64,000 bases of DNA, from assembly GCA_020081605.1 (NCBI GenBank), contig JAHREC010000018.1, positions 2,356,001 through 2,420,000 on the forward strand, written 5' to 3'. Origin of the DNA: Albifimbria verrucaria. Taxonomy: Eukaryota > Ascomycota > Sordariomycetes > Hypocreales > Stachybotryaceae. The translations under genes were made by a program, and so were the position numbers. A model generated the notes under the pieces. The model made no database searches and was not told where the DNA came from. It was given only the letters and a program-made list of their open reading frames with translations. The first letter of the stretch is position 1. Every line of letters begins with the position of its first letter. Below, piece after piece: positions 1 through 12,900 of the stretch.

Positions 1-1074
1 AGCCGAACGCCTCGGTCGAGCGTCCCGAGGTGGTGACCTCAGCGGCCGTGCGACCAGGGGATAAAAACGGCTCGAGCCCAGGTTCCTGAGCTTTTCGGTC
101 CCCCTGCCATCGATATACCGTACCTTTCCAGTACCTCAGTGCATTCATTGTCTAGCATCGCGTGCTCGTCCTCATTCTCCGAACCTCCGACACACACATC
201 ACATTCCTTTGCATACTGCGTTGACGGAGCGATCCGCCTCATTCTCTGGGAAAGCTCGTGCTGCGCTCGACCCGGGACGATAAAGCTCGGTATGTTTTGT
301 TACGCATTGCCCTTCCATCTCACCCGGGTTCTTCTTTTTTTTTGTCTCTCCCGTGCACGAATTCCTGGGAATCCAATCGCTCGACGCTGACTCAAGCCAG
401 GCCGATCAGAGACAAGCTTGTACGTAACCTCCGAACATTCGGAGTCTGGCTCAGTCGTCGTTTTGCAGCCTGGGCAAATAGGAAACTCCGTATTAGCAGT
501 CCCTTACCTAAGAATAGGTACCATTGCTCCGCAACTCAGAAACAGCGCACACGATACGATAGGCGCGCCTGGGGAAGAAGCCCAGGGAAACAAGCTAAGA
601 GCCGTTTTCGCTGTACCTTTACCTGGAGTCGGAGCTCTGTGCGCCTGCCAGTCCGTCCTCCCCGTCTGTGTGTATGTACAGTACCAGTACTCTGTACAGA
701 GCTCTCTGTACCGTACCTCCCTACCCCCATGCCCGTCGCCATATCTCCCGTGTCTCACCCGCCTGCTGTCACTACCACTGCCACTACCAATGCTATACCT
801 ACCCGGACTCGCTTGACTGACCGGCGGCTCGCCTTTGTACCTTAGAACAGCCTGTACTTTACTGTACCACCAGTTTCCCTTTGCCTGCTCGTCTCTTTCC
901 ACGCGGGGCAAGCAACGCAACACCCCACCATTGGATCCTAAACATACCACCGGATTCCTGTCTTGGCACCATGTCTCCCTCCAACGCTTCTTCTACTTCT
1001 TCTTCCTCCACCTCCCTTCTGCTTCCTCTTCTCTCTCCCGACTCAACAACATTGCCAGCCACATCTCTCCCGCA
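1..1074. other. 5' flank of the aminotransferase gene, no gene seen
   Basis: No reading frame here resembles a known protein. The stretch becomes CT-rich toward its right end, as is usual for fungal promoters and 5' leaders, and should hold the promoter of the aspartate aminotransferase gene that starts at 1075. A run of overlapping GTAC/TGTACA palindromes lies at about 672-712. Open frames in this stretch have the composition of chance ORFs. Confidence 0.5.
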
Positions 1075-2521
1075 ATGGCTTCCACCACAAATTTCCCCGC
1101 CGATGTCGTCCCCAGGCCCCTGAGGACCCTCTCTTCGGCCTCATGAGGGCCTTCCGCGCTGACGAAAGCCCCGACAAGGTCGACCTGGTGCGTCACCTCC
1201 CTCGCCTCTCCTTGACCAACTGTCCTCTAATTGCTTCTCCTAGGGTATTGGCGCCTATCGCGACGACAATGCGAAGCCCTGGGTTCTCCCCGTTGTCAAG
1301 AAGGTAAGCTCGTCCTTTCATCTCCTCCTACCTGCTCATTCTCCTTCCACTTGCGCGACACGTAGCATCTAGCTTTTCTCATCCCCAATCAATACCCACA
1401 AGGTCAACTCCTATATCGGGCATTGCTACTGACACGCTTCTTTCTACACAGGCCGACGAGATCCTCCGAAACGACCCCAACCTCGACCACGAGTATGGCC
1501 CTATCGCTGGTATTCCTGCCTTCACATCCAAGGCTGCCGAGTTGATAATTGGCGCCGACTCCCCAGCCATCAAGGAGAAGCGCACCACCTCTGTCCAGAC
1601 AATTTCGGGCACTGGTGCTGTCCATCTCGGTGCCCTGTTCCTCGCTAGGTTCTTCAAGGGCAACCACACTGTCTATCTCTCTAACCCTACATGGGCCAAC
1701 CACCACCAGATCTTCTCCAACGTTGGGATCTCCAGTGCTCAGTACCCCTACTTCTCCAAGGAGACGAGAGGCCTGGACTTTGAGGGTATGAAGTCAGCTA
1801 TCCAGTCGGCGCCGGAACGCTCCATCATCCTCCTTCATCCTTGCGCGCACAACCCTACTGGTGTTGATCCGACACTTGATCAGTGGAAGGAGCTTGCCCA
1901 GATCATCCGTCAGAAGAACCATTTCCCATTCTTCGACTGCGCTTACCAGGGCTTCGCGTCCGGTGACCTTGCCCGCGACGCTGCGGCCATTCGTTACTTT
2001 GTTGAGCAGGGCTTCGAGCTCCTTATTGCTCAGAGTTTTGCCAAGAACTTTGGTCTCTACGGTGAGCGTGCCGGCTGCTTCCATGCCGTGACCGCCCCTG
2101 GTGCCGAGGCCTCCACCACCATTGCCAGGATTGCGTCACAGCTGGCCATCCTTCAGCGATCAGAAATCTCCAACCCTCCCTCTACGGCGCTCGCATCGCC
2201 AGCACAGTCCTTAATGACGCCAGCCTCTTCTCTGAGTGGGAGGACAATCTTCGCACCATGTCTGGACGTATTATTGCCATGCGCAAGGAACTACGGGCTA
2301 AGCTCGAGCAACTTGGAACCCCAGGAACCTGGAACCATATCACTGATCAGATTGGCATGTTCAGTTTCACCGGCCTGTCAGAGGCGCAGGTTCTCAAGAT
2401 CCGCGAGGATTCCCATGTTTACATGACCAAGAACGGACGTATAAGCATGGCTGGTCTTAACAGCCGCAATATTGACTACGTTGCTAAGGCTATTGACAAG
2501 GTTGTCAGGGAAGTCCAGTAG
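1075..2521 (+). CDS. aspartate aminotransferase, cytosolic type
   Basis: PLP enzyme of aminotransferase class I that interconverts aspartate + 2-oxoglutarate and oxaloacetate + glutamate. Exons 1075-1187, 1244-1303 and 1452-2521, about 414 aa, normal for the family. Visible motifs: N-terminal PLFGLMRAFRADESPDKVDL, GAYRDDNAKPWVLPVVKKADE after the introns joined, the PLP-lysine segment SFAKNFGLYGERAG, the substrate-Arg segment GRISMAGL and HPCAHNPTG. No presequence is evident, so cytosolic. The start ATG gives MASTTNFPADVVP, which fits family N-termini. Two frame breaks: near 1114 (four C where five are needed to read VPQAPED) and near 2180 (three C where four are needed to read NPPLYGARIAS). 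Both look like homopolymer undercalls. Convergent with the regulator gene to its right. Confidence 0.93.
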
Positions 2522-3490
2522 AAGCAGGGTGAGCTAGTAGACTAAGAGAAGGAAAAGTATTGGTAAATGAGAGACGACAGCATGGTTTCGGGAATTCAAA
2601 TAGTCCAGAAAGAGCCATAATTCAAATACAATCGAAGTCAGAGATGACTGAGCTGCTTCGCGGGGCTGTCCGACTTCGGCCTCCGAATGTGGAGAAATTC
2701 GGAGGAGTAAGCGTCGCCGTCAGAAGTGGGGCCTTCCGAATTCTCGGTGCGCACTGACCAAATCACGGTTCGCCTTCCGGCTCATTCCTGCTCTCCTCGC
2801 AGTGACGTTGGTTCGTGTTCTAGTCCCCACACATAATGGGGAGCCACATGCTATCTAAGCTCCTGAGCTGCCAAGTACTCTTATCAAAATGCGAGGCCCA
2901 TCAATCAATCAGCCATGAAAAACAAAAGGCGGATGAAACAAGACATTACACCTCCTTTTAGCCAAGTTTATATATCTCATCTAGTAGCAGTCGGCCGTTG
3001 GTATCATGCCATCGTATGCGTCCGTCATCCCCCTACACTACCCAGCACGCATCCAGCGTCCAGACCCTGCAACCCCCTGCCCATCCTCGTCCTGACAAAA
3101 CAAGCGAAAAGATTTAAATAACGAGAAGAGAGAAAATAAGATCAGAAGGAAGAAATAAGCTACCCAGAACCTCCAAAATAATAATATTTACGGTTCATCT
3201 GCCACGTCCTAACCAATGCGGTCGTGGTGCGGAAGACGTAGAAGCGAACAGGAAAATGGAAAAAGAAAAAGAAAAAGAAAAGAAAAGAAAAGAAAAATAA
3301 TAACAATGAAAATATGCCCTCAACTCAGGCTCCTTATTTATACAACGTGCTTGATCAAAAGACGAGCTAGACAAGTCCATAACCAGACTACTTGTCCAAT
3401 CTCTTTGCTCGAAGTGAGCGAGCCTGGCCTGAATCTTCCATGTTACAGAATATTAGATTAATATTACTGCAAGAGAAACTGCAACCGCAA
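2522..3490. other. convergent intergenic region with polypurine tract
   Basis: Space between the 3' ends of the aminotransferase and the Zn2Cys6-PAS gene; it should hold both 3' UTRs. The only distinctive element is the A/G tract at 3253-3298. No coding sequence is recognised. Confidence 0.5.
3253..3298. repeat. imperfect AAAAG polypurine microsatellite
   Basis: A run of GAAAA/AGAAA units with almost no pyrimidines. On the minus strand this is CTTTT-rich and would lie in the 3' untranslated region of the neighbouring minus-strand regulator. Confidence 0.8.
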
Positions 3491-5385
3491 TCATCGCTGT
3501 CTGTCAGGCTTGTCTATTAAGCCTTGTATATCGACACGGCCGGAACGTTCCGTTTGTCTCTGGTCCTGGCTAGCAAACGAACCAGGCGCTCCTGGTTGGG
3601 AGCGGATGGGTGGAAGATGGAACGATGGCTGCAGCGGATGTTGTGTTGTCGGAGGAAGATTATTCCCAGGATTTGAATATGATGGCCGGCTTGATGATGC
3701 AACGTAGTGTGGCCCTCCTGGGCTAAAGCTCGAGCTTATCAATGCTGGGCTTTGTCGTGGTGGAGGGACAGTTTCGGCTCGATGTCGTTCAGTCTCGTAG
3801 CCCGGCGCGAGGCTGGAGGGAGGATATCGAAGGATTAGGATCATTACTACAAAATAGAAGGATCCTTCCTCGGCCAAACCAAACCGGAAGTGGTGAGGTC
3901 TCGCATGGCCGTCGGCAACAAACGTAAGGTAGTCCTGGTGGTCAATCTGAAACCGGCCAACGTCTTCAGCCGAGAACCCCAATGCTTGGATAATCTGGTC
4001 CCCCTGCCCAAGATTGGGGGAGGTAGTTCGGCTCCCGTCTCTTTTGTTCATTCAGGACTTGATTTCGAATATTTTGTACTCTCTCGACTTCGTTCGGCGA
4101 AACAACATCTGCAAGCTTACGTCCAACTACGTTGGCACCGCCGAGCGCTTCAAGAAATGTAGCCGAAATCTTCGAAAACTCCATATCCAAAGTCAGATAA
4201 GCAACAGCTTCTACTGGAAGGCGCGATGCAATCGGTCGAGGCGGGGGTAGATGTTGGCGTCTGCCATAGATGCTCTGTCCAAAAATCTTGGCGTCATCGA
4301 CTCGCTTGGTTGAAATTTTAGAACGCGATACAACGAATTGCGGCGGAGGGGTCACCGTACCCTGCGCTTCCCGAGCTGCCTGATGGATAAATGCTCAGTG
4401 GTCTTCTTAATGGAACGTCCTGAGGATGTTGAAATCTAGAAGGATCATATCGTGTCTCTCGGTCGTCTCGAAGGCGAGGCCTGCCACGTTTCTTGTGTTT
4501 TACATCCACGCATGAGTCTTCCTTGCCGTTGCTCAGGCACCTCGAACACGGTCGTTGCGCTAGACTACTGTCAGTCAACTTGGTCATAGGTAGATGATTT
4601 GCGATACGCTATTCTCTAGCAAACCAACTTGTCAGGGGCATGAACATACCATCGCAACTGCCCAAAGTTAGCAGCAATTCTTCCAAGGGGTTTACTTAAT
4701 CAACTTACCGAAGATGTGCCCTCTTACAAGGTACGCATGCAGAAGCCACATGGCCTTTGGTTTTTCGCTGTGAATTTGGAGAAGTAACGGGCTGGGTCTC
4801 GACTGCCGATTGCTGATTCGGCGATGGATATGAGGACATATTACTAGGACCTGGTAAGCTCTGATACAGCTGTGGAGCTACTCCGTGGTGAATCCCATGG
4901 TGTGGTTGTGGTTGGGCGAGAGATGTTATCCTTGGTAGTGGGTGCTCAGGTCTTCGGTATGGGTAGGCCATAGGCCCCAGCTGTTCTTGCGAGTAGGATT
5001 GAGACGTCGACAAAGGAGACGGTAGCTGTTCACGCGATTCCAGGGCATGTGTCAAGCTGCCACGACGGACGTCTTGGGAGCTAGTGTTCAAGTACAAACT
5101 TTGCGTAAGACCACGATCGCTAGCCTCCTGGGGTCCTTTCGGCGGCAGATGCGGTGACCCTGACATGGGAGGAGAAGGATATGTACCGGTTCGAGCAGAG
5201 AGAGCCCGCTCTGCTCTACCTGTATGTCGGTCTGTTTCGATGGCAAAGGGTGCCAATTCTGGGACGCCTCGGCGATGACCGAGAGAAATAGGCGGCAAAC
5301 GTTCGGGGTGTTCACGACAGATAGCATGGATGGTGCTGCCTTTGAAGGTCTCGATGTCCTTAAGCGTTGGTCTGCGGTGCTTGGT
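3491..5385 (-). CDS. Zn(II)2Cys6 transcription factor with PAS domain (5' end unresolved)
   Basis: Fungal regulator with an N-terminal Pro/Ser/Gln-rich region, a Zn2Cys6 cluster (CX2CX6CX5CX2CX8C, starting ACVPCKRAHLRCD) followed by the basic stretch KKRGRPRLRDDRE, then a PAS-like segment (AVAYLTLDMEFSKISATFLE ... REEGSFYFVVMI-type end, observed as EEGSFYFVVMILILR) and a low-complexity tail. The architecture is like the AcuK/Ert1/Rds2 gluconeogenesis regulators, but the zinc cluster differs, so I do not name it. Introns 4658-4708 and 4560-4649 flank an 8-nt microexon. The frame opens at 5385 after an AG acceptor, so at least one further 5' exon is needed. Frame changes near 4345-4352 (missed intron or indel) and near 4010-4025 (indels in C/G runs) interrupt the PAS part. 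Confidence 0.8.
4650..4657 (-). other. 8-nt coding microexon in the zinc cluster
   Basis: Minus-strand sequence TTGCGATG, flanked by an AG acceptor and a GTATG donor. Joined to the exon ending CTTCG and the exon starting CGCAACG it gives L-R-C-D-A-Q-R, which supplies the third zinc-binding Cys and restores CX6C and CX5C spacing. No other splice choice in the 149-nt gap does this. Confidence 0.85.
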
Positions 5386-5725
5386 CTGGCGTTAAGGGCC
5401 CCAATCACTGCCTGGGCAAAACTCAGCAGAGCTTGTGTTTGGAGCAGTGATTAGTATTTCGAACTATAGTATCAGCCAAGCCTGATACTATGGGGTTGTC
5501 CGCCAGGTATCGGCCACCGTCACGGACGGCAGCGTCCACTCGACGTCTGGATTTATCAGTTGCTTCGACTAGAAGGGTGGTTTGCGCGGGGGGATCTGGC
5601 TGGATATGGAGGAGGGAAGAGGAGATCGTGGAAACAAGAGCAGAGCGGAGACCGAGTTGGGTCACGATGGACCTCGGCGGAAAGCGGGTTGAAATGATTG
5701 TGGGCTGGGTCTTGATCTTCTTAGG

Positions 5726-5857
5726 CTAGATCAAGCTGTTGCGGGAAACCGCAAGATATAATGGAGGAGGCCCGGTTGAGATAGCCGGCGTATGACGAGA
5801 TGCTGCACGGGTATTACTGGAACACCAAGAGGTTTGGGAACCACCGTGATACGGCAT
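5726..5857 (-). other. candidate 5' coding exon of the Zn2Cys6-PAS gene
   Basis: A minus-strand ATG frame of 43 codons beginning MPYHGGSQTSW, with the Ser/Thr/Pro-rich composition (RHTPAISTGPPP) common at the N-terminus of such regulators. It lies upstream of the open frame that begins at the AG acceptor at 5386. I could not identify a convincing donor that joins them, and indels could obscure it, so this is tentative. It may simply be leader sequence. Confidence 0.3.
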
Positions 5858-7706
5858 GCGGCCGTAGAAGGCTTCTCGAGATGGGCGGTAGTCGGCCGTC
5901 TGTTGTGTCGCGGGGCACGAGGGCCTGACGAACAGACAGGATCTGACGAGCGTGGACTCGGGCAGAGAGGGCAGGGTCGACGTTTAAGTCGATGTCGAAG
6001 TACACAGCGGAGTACGTCTTCGGACCAGAGAATCTGGTCAGCGGCTCGCCGTAGGTTTTTGTGTGATCTGGCCAGCTCTAGATGACCGGGGTTTTGCGAG
6101 GGCAATTGAGATATGCAGCCGGGGTGGTGGGTTGAAGGTGACAGGGCATCGGGGAAACCACCCTGGTCCAGATTCGAGTGGATGCTAATCAAGGCGAAAG
6201 GGTCATACCACGATCAATCCCCTGCCCGGCCCATTCTGCAAATCTTCCGTAGTGCTGGCCTGCGTCTAACGAACTTGTGGGCGTGCAAAAGATACACCTT
6301 GAACTAGGACTAGCCAAGGAGCTTGAACCGAGGGAGGGAATTAGAGTGAGCGAAACACCAAGGTTGGCAATGCTCTAAGGAATGGTTGAGGACGTAGATG
6401 GAGAAGAGGGGTGTGAAAAAGCTAGAGGAAGGCGTCGAATCTAGGTAGGCACCATGGGTTCCTGTACGTTTATGTACGTGACCCTACATAGGAGGGCGCG
6501 CAAGAATCGTGGTGTGTAAGTGTGCGCATGTGTGTACGCGTGCATGTGCGAGCATAGATCCAAGGCGTGCTATGGATGTACGGTAGGATAGCGTATGTCT
6601 TGCTCGCAACTATGGCGTCTGTGTCAGATTTCGGTAGCGGGAGCCATGTAGACGAGGAGGGCCGGGAGAGGGAACAGGGCTGACGCCAAAGTACCAATCA
6701 GACAGGAAGCAAGTGGGACGAAAGAATGGTAGACCGAACAGTCCGCGGTAAGGAGTTAAGCAAGATTAGTGGGGAACAGCAAGGGAACAAGACAGACACT
6801 TTGCAAGGGCCAGAGGCGAACTAGAGAGAAGTATGGGTGGAGGCAGGAGGGTGGTAGTGTATTGAAGAAAAGTTGGTGTTGATGGAAAGGATATGAGAGG
6901 ACGGAGGGAGGGAGGGTGTGTAAGTTAAAAAGAGAAGGAAAGAATGGGAAAAGACGTGCTTCAGAACAAGTCAGATAGGTGAGGTGATTGATTAGATGAC
7001 AGGCTTGTGGAAAGAAAATCGGCTAATGTTGAAAGCAAGGTAGCCACCTGGACAAGGATCGCAGAGGAAGCGGATCTCTCGAGTTCGTCCCATCTTCGCC
7101 TGTACCTTGCTGCTGTAGCTGTCGGTAATCCACCCCAACCTACTGTTTGCCGGTTAGATGAAGAGGGAGACCAGGGAAGGGGGTGGTGGAGGGGTGGAGG
7201 AGTAACAGAGGGGTAAGAGTCGAGTTGAGGTTGAATTTCCCCAAAATCTCATGAGGGACGAAGGGGTGAGGGGCGTGGGCGGCCGGGTGGAGAAACACAA
7301 TGAGGAGAAGAGATGCAATCAAGACATGGGCCTCGAGTTGGAGATTGAGGGTGATCGACGGTTTGGGATGGTGGCATCGAACGCTGATGAAAGGGTCAGG
7401 GTCGAGCAGGGACCGGGATTTTGTCGTCTGAACCGAAAGCTTGTCGTGCAGCAGCCATGGCAATCGCCTTGTACTCGTTGGCCAGGGTTGGTCCATGGTG
7501 CTACGTGCTGAGAAATGGAGTCATTACAATGTCAATTGTCATTCATTTCCTGGACACGCTTGGTTAGCAGGCGCCGTGAGAATGCACAGGAACAAGCCAC
7601 ACACGAACGACTTGCCGGGATCAAGGAGCGACGTCCATGCCGTGCCATGCTTTGCCATGCCTTGCCATGCCTTGACAGCAAGCCCCTGTTCTCCTCTCAC
7701 GCTTCC

Positions 7707-7730
7707 CGTGACCGTGACCGTGACCGTGAC
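7707..7730. repeat. (CGTGAC)4 tandem repeat
   Basis: Four exact copies of a 6-bp unit, 30 bp right of an irregular run of TGCCATGCC-like units (7636-7677). Both lie in non-coding DNA. Confidence 0.9.
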
Positions 7731-9975
7731 TGGGCTAGACCAAGGCTTGTACTTGACGTGCCATCATTAGCCCGATGTGTCCGTCCTGGACTCTGGAGCC
7801 AAGCCCGAGCGGAGCCACTGCCATGTGCCTTGATTCCGCGGCGATGACATCTGACGGCAGGCCAATGGTCCGTAAGAGCGAGCAAGAGTCATGCTTGGCT
7901 GAGCGTGGAATGATGGAAATGGGGCCATTACTTTATTCTTTTCTTTTTTGACTTTTTTCGTAGCTGCGTTATTGAATGTATGCCCGATAGTCCAATGAAT
8001 ATGTGAGGACATTCGATAAAAAAAAAAAGAAAAGCAGTAATCGAAAGGCATAGTAAGTGTTCGGCGCCACAACGCCACAATTGCATGAGCAACTTCCTGC
8101 CTTCCTTCCTTCCTCCCCCTGTCTCTGCTGTTGCAGTGCGCCACGAACTAGCCAAGGCAAGTACCGCCTGCTGCGTCTTGCCTTTTGCTCAAAAGGTACC
8201 TGTCAAGTACCTATCTCGCCTCAACCTTACGTAGACTTGACACCATCACATCGACATGCATGACTTGCAAATAATTGCCTTTTCAACATCTGGTCAACAA
8301 CTAACATTTTGGCGGATAATGCTGCAGAAACCGCTTCGTTTGGCGCCCCCTTGGCCCTGTTCCCTCTCATTCATGCTTGGCGGCCGGTGACAACCCACAC
8401 TGCTGGGCCCCCGCCGCTAACGTTAGCCAGCAAACTACACGCACGGGGTGCAATGCCCTGCCTGCATGTACGCGAACCGCTTCTGCAGGGCGACACGGAC
8501 AAGACACAGTCCAGTCTCAGGTTGTGGACCCGACCAGCAGCTCGGCTACGGGAGAGGGCCATGTCAAAGCATCTCTCGTTTGTGAATCAGAGTGAAATGA
8601 GAGAGGGAGAAAAGGGGACCGGCCCCAAAGCTCTCCATCAACCGCCAGCGGCGTCATGGCGACTTTTGTGACAACTGACAGCTTTTGGTTCCTCCCAGAC
8701 GTCAAGCTGCGGCTGATGGCAACGTGGAGGCGCGCGCTATAGCCTACGCTACGCTACCTGCCACTTGCCACGCGGCACAAGCTTCTAATGTCCTCAGCCA
8801 CTCGCAAGACAAAAAGAAAGCATACCGACTAGCACCGCGCAAAACCACGTGCGTTAAGGCCTTGATTGGCGATGAATGCATTGGTTACCATCCCAGCGGT
8901 CCCAGACGCCTTCGATAGTATCGGTGCAACATACGATTGACGGCACTGCCCGCCTTCTAGCCTCACTGCACTTTCTACCTGAAGATGCAAGCCTGCTTCT
9001 TTTCCGCCTTCCCCAATCCCTGGAACTGCTGTAGCCGGTCTGTTCCGAAAACCGGTACGGAAAAGTGTGGAGGGGTTGCATCGACGTGGGGTCCCTGTCA
9101 ATCCAGGCACGACACCTCATCAAGCTTGCCTTGCGACACGAAATTAGCTTGACCGGGAGCCTGAGGGTAAGTCTGGCCGTCACCTCATTAAGTTACATTG
9201 GCAATCTTTTCGGGGCCGTCTCCATCAGAGCTACTTTTGTATCTCCTAGGAATACACGCCCGCGATGGAAATGGCCAGGAGAACGACCGCCGAGTGGGTT
9301 GTCTCCAAGATCGCCACATGACGACCCTCGATGCGGCACTGTTCACTCCGGCTCCTAGCTTCCGGATCATCGTTCAGGATTTATTTTTTTAATTTTTTTT
9401 CTTCTCAGGTCTCGTCCCATTATAGCTCGCAATATAAATTCGGAGTCTTTCAATTGCCTTGGAAAACCTCCGATGCACTAGAGAATTGATGCGGTTGATG
9501 GGGCTGGGGTATTGGCTCCGGGCACTATGTTGCTGTAAGGCAGGTTTGGAACCCCGGAGCCTGCTCCTTCATCCCGCGCTGTGTAACTCCCCGGCGGAAC
9601 TTGCCTTGTGGGCGTGGATCTTTTCCCTCACAGCTTCTAGCAAGCTGTGTCGTTGTCTAAGTCAGACACTGCCAAACGGCATGTTAAACCCAAAGTGGTG
9701 GTCTTGTCCTAGAACAGGTCCGTGGTGCTATCCACAACCTCCACCGTTAGCCGCCGCCCCTCTTCGCCTGATACATGAACATGCTCTAGGAGAATGTTAA
9801 GTCCCGAAGACCGGGGCCGAATATTTCTCTCCATCCCTTCCTTTCGTTGGCACCAGAACTGTCGCCGCCAGGCCATGACTGGGGCGCCTTGGCTGCGTTA
9901 GCTAGCTACATGTCGGTTGATGACGCTTCAGGCTATGCAAGATAAATTGGGCCAAATTTCGAAGTGGTCAAGCGA

Positions 9976-9995
9976 GCCGCCGCCGCCGCCGCCGC
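9976..9995. repeat. GCC trinucleotide repeat
   Basis: About six GCC units in non-coding DNA; one frame would read poly-Gly on the minus strand, but no surrounding coding context supports a protein. Confidence 0.85.
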
Positions 9996-12900
9996 CCATC
10001 CCCAACCCTCGGTCACTTTTAATGAGGCGAACGGTCAGTCTAGACTCACATCCATGATCCCAGCTGCCTGGGAGAGAAGACGAACAAGAGGCGGGTCCCG
10101 GATGGTTGGTTGACCTCAACTAGACCTGATACTAGAGGCAAGCTCGGATGATACCGTCTCCGCTGCGGGCAAGTCTTTTTCTTTTTTCTCGCAGCCACAT
10201 TCTCACCACGAGTGATGTCATTTCAGCTAGAAGCCTGGGAAACGTTCTGGCAACGATTTGACTCGTCTTACACGCATTCTTCAGGTTGCGCTTCGGTTAC
10301 GCCAGTCTTGAAATTGCACGTGCGCAATTACCACCACTTCTGCGTGGGGTTAGCCTCGGCGCCCATTTGTCCAAGAGCGGCTTCAGACCCTCCGACCCGG
10401 TGGCCGGCGCGGCGCCACCTGACCGAGTTTGTGGCTGTCTGTTCAACGGGGACTAACCTAGCACAACTTCAAGTGCACAGCGAAGTCAGAGTTTTTCCTC
10501 ATCTCGATCTCTTTTTTTTTTTTTCAGTTATTAACTACTATTCGTCTCTTGGCCCTTGACTATATCTTTTTTTTTTCTTCCTTTCATCCGAGCACCAGTA
10601 CAAAAGGAGTCGAGCTCGGCTCAATACCCCTGAGCCAGCCCTAATGTACGCATCATGTACTAGCAAAGGGCACCTACTCATTGGGTGTAAGGTCAAGCTT
10701 GCGAAAAGGTCAGCTTGCGGGCGTTGAGCTTACGCAACCGCGAATTTTCTCTTTAATGTTGTTAAGACTCCATGCCGTGCCCTTGGACCGTGTGTGGATA
10801 CGTTCACCAAATTGTCGTGACTGGCCAGGGAATGCCTGACCCCACGTTATATGACAGCAGGGATATGGAAATTACTGGGGTGTTTCAGATACATACATGT
10901 ATCTTCTTCACGACCTCACCCTGTGGCTTCTTCCCTGTCTTTCTGCACTGTACCTTGTCTCCATACTTTGATATGATTTTCCCCACCACTGCTCAAGCCA
11001 GATGGAAGTCGCTGTGATTCGAGACCGCCACACCATCTTCCCTCACCTGTGCTCACTCTCCTGTAGTACATAGCAATGTGTCATAGGGCGCATAGGGACT
11101 GGCTGATGGACGTGTGTGCTTACTCCCCTTCCCAACGATCCTCCTCTGGTCCACGTCGTCCTCGCCCGGCAAACCAAAACCAGAAATGCCACCAATCACA
11201 GTGTGATTGTCCTGACATCTGTCAACAAAAGGCTGCAAGGATCATAGATTATCATCGAACCATTCGAAGGGATGTTCCACGACCGCCACAGCCTGTCAAA
11301 TCTGCTTTTCCCTGCCATGCGTCGTTATGTTCGATTCGGCAAGGATCAGGTCATGGCTTTCTGCCATGTATATGCAAATTGCCACTACACCTAATTCATA
11401 TTCATGCTGGCGAAGCTAGACAAGGAACCGTACGCCTGATGAGCGAATCACCACAAAGGTTTTACTGTACTTTCTAGTCCTTGGGTTCTTCAAGCGAGCG
11501 TGCTTGGAATGTCTGTAGTACATTACCGCAAGTGCATGAGCATGGCGTCTAATGCACCCTCGCTGCGAACGGTGAGGGAGTGGAGGGCGTCACACAACCC
11601 GCATACAGCCAAGCATCTCATACCTCGTTGTGTTGAGCGAACCTCAAACCGGAAACGAGCATGTGTCATTCCCAAACGGTGAATCTCATGAGGCCTGGTC
11701 TCTCATGCAAGGTGTTGTTGCACAACGCATAAGTGGCATGAGGTACGAACATCTTGGCCGAGCTTTCTTGGTTCGGCAGTAGAGCCGTTGCTGTCTCGCT
11801 TAGGCCGAGTTCGTATCATGCGGGGCATGTCGAAACCGGCAGAACGTCTAGAAGAGTAATTGAAATTGGCCAGGATAGCAAATGGCAAATCTTGCCCGTA
11901 ACCCAGACATTGATATACACATAAACTCCGTACCGTCCTGTGGATTAGGAATACGCCGCCTCTCCACCAGGCAGAGGCCAGTGGGCGTGCATGGGGCGGG
12001 AGTTGCAGGGATATGCATGTTACCTGATGCCTCGAGGTTTAACGGGATTCCAGCGGTATGTTGAAATCAGACACGTACCGCAAACCGTTTCTTGCCTGTA
12101 GCATCAAATGGGACGAGCAACCCATGAGGCTTGCTGCAGCGCTCACTAGATCTAGCCACAACAAAGCTGGCGAATAGGCTGCCCGATTAGGCACGCAGTA
12201 CCCTTTTCAGCCAAGCAGTGCAACTAGACCCAACAGCAAGCCACAGTTGGAGATGTACGTGCAGTATGTAGCATGTCCGTTAAGTGTTGAAATTGCCAGT
12301 AATTCGGAGTACAGATGGAACCAGCCAGCGAGCGCATGCCTACTGGCTGATCATGGTTGGCATCAAATGAGCGGAGCTATCCCCTCCCATGCCGGACCCT
12401 CGGACTCTACTCGGGCGATCCAGGACAGCTTGGCATATGGCAGCCGGGCGTGGGAGAAGAGGAGGTGTGGCTACCGCTGTGCGTCATGAAGACATCTCTG
12501 GTTGCTGTGGCTTGTCGTAGAAAGCTGGTGGAAACCTCTTGGACGAACCACCGGTCCCGTAGCCCTTGGGATCAGGATGGCTCTCGGGGTCAAACCGTCA
12601 GGAGGCCCCGGCGCATAGAGGTCATCCCTTCTATAGCTTCCTGCAGCTAGCCTCACGCAGCATGAGCCTCGGGTCAGTCATGAGCCGCGTGTCGTTTGCT
12701 TTTGCCCTTCGGCCGAAGCACATCGATGGCTTGATCATCTTTGCCCAGGAGCCGCACCTGCGTGAGAAGGTGGGTAGGTGGAGTTCAAGCACCGGGGTAG
12801 CTTAATTAAAAACCACTTTCGGCCGAGTTAGGGAAAACGGTGAGAGTCAATTCCCTTTCATCTCATCTCATGTCGTCTCATCGGGAAAGGGATCGCCAGC

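Noticed and set aside
258..845. A 195-codon open frame on the plus strand left of the aminotransferase gene.
   Set aside because: Arg/Pro/Ser-biased composition, no motif, and overlapping frames on both strands; it looks like promoter DNA.
5296..5408. An apparent frameshift in the regulator between SMLSVVNTP and PERLPPISLG, with a start near 5408.
   Set aside because: Another frame reads without a break from an AG acceptor at 5386 (TLKDIETFKG, HAICREHPERLPPISLG). The SMLSVV frame is a shadow, so no indel is needed there.
7140..7496. A 118-codon minus-strand frame with a hydrophobic stretch, considered as a small secreted protein.
   Set aside because: The hydrophobic run is internal and follows CT-rich leader DNA; no plausible start, splice sites or Cys pattern.
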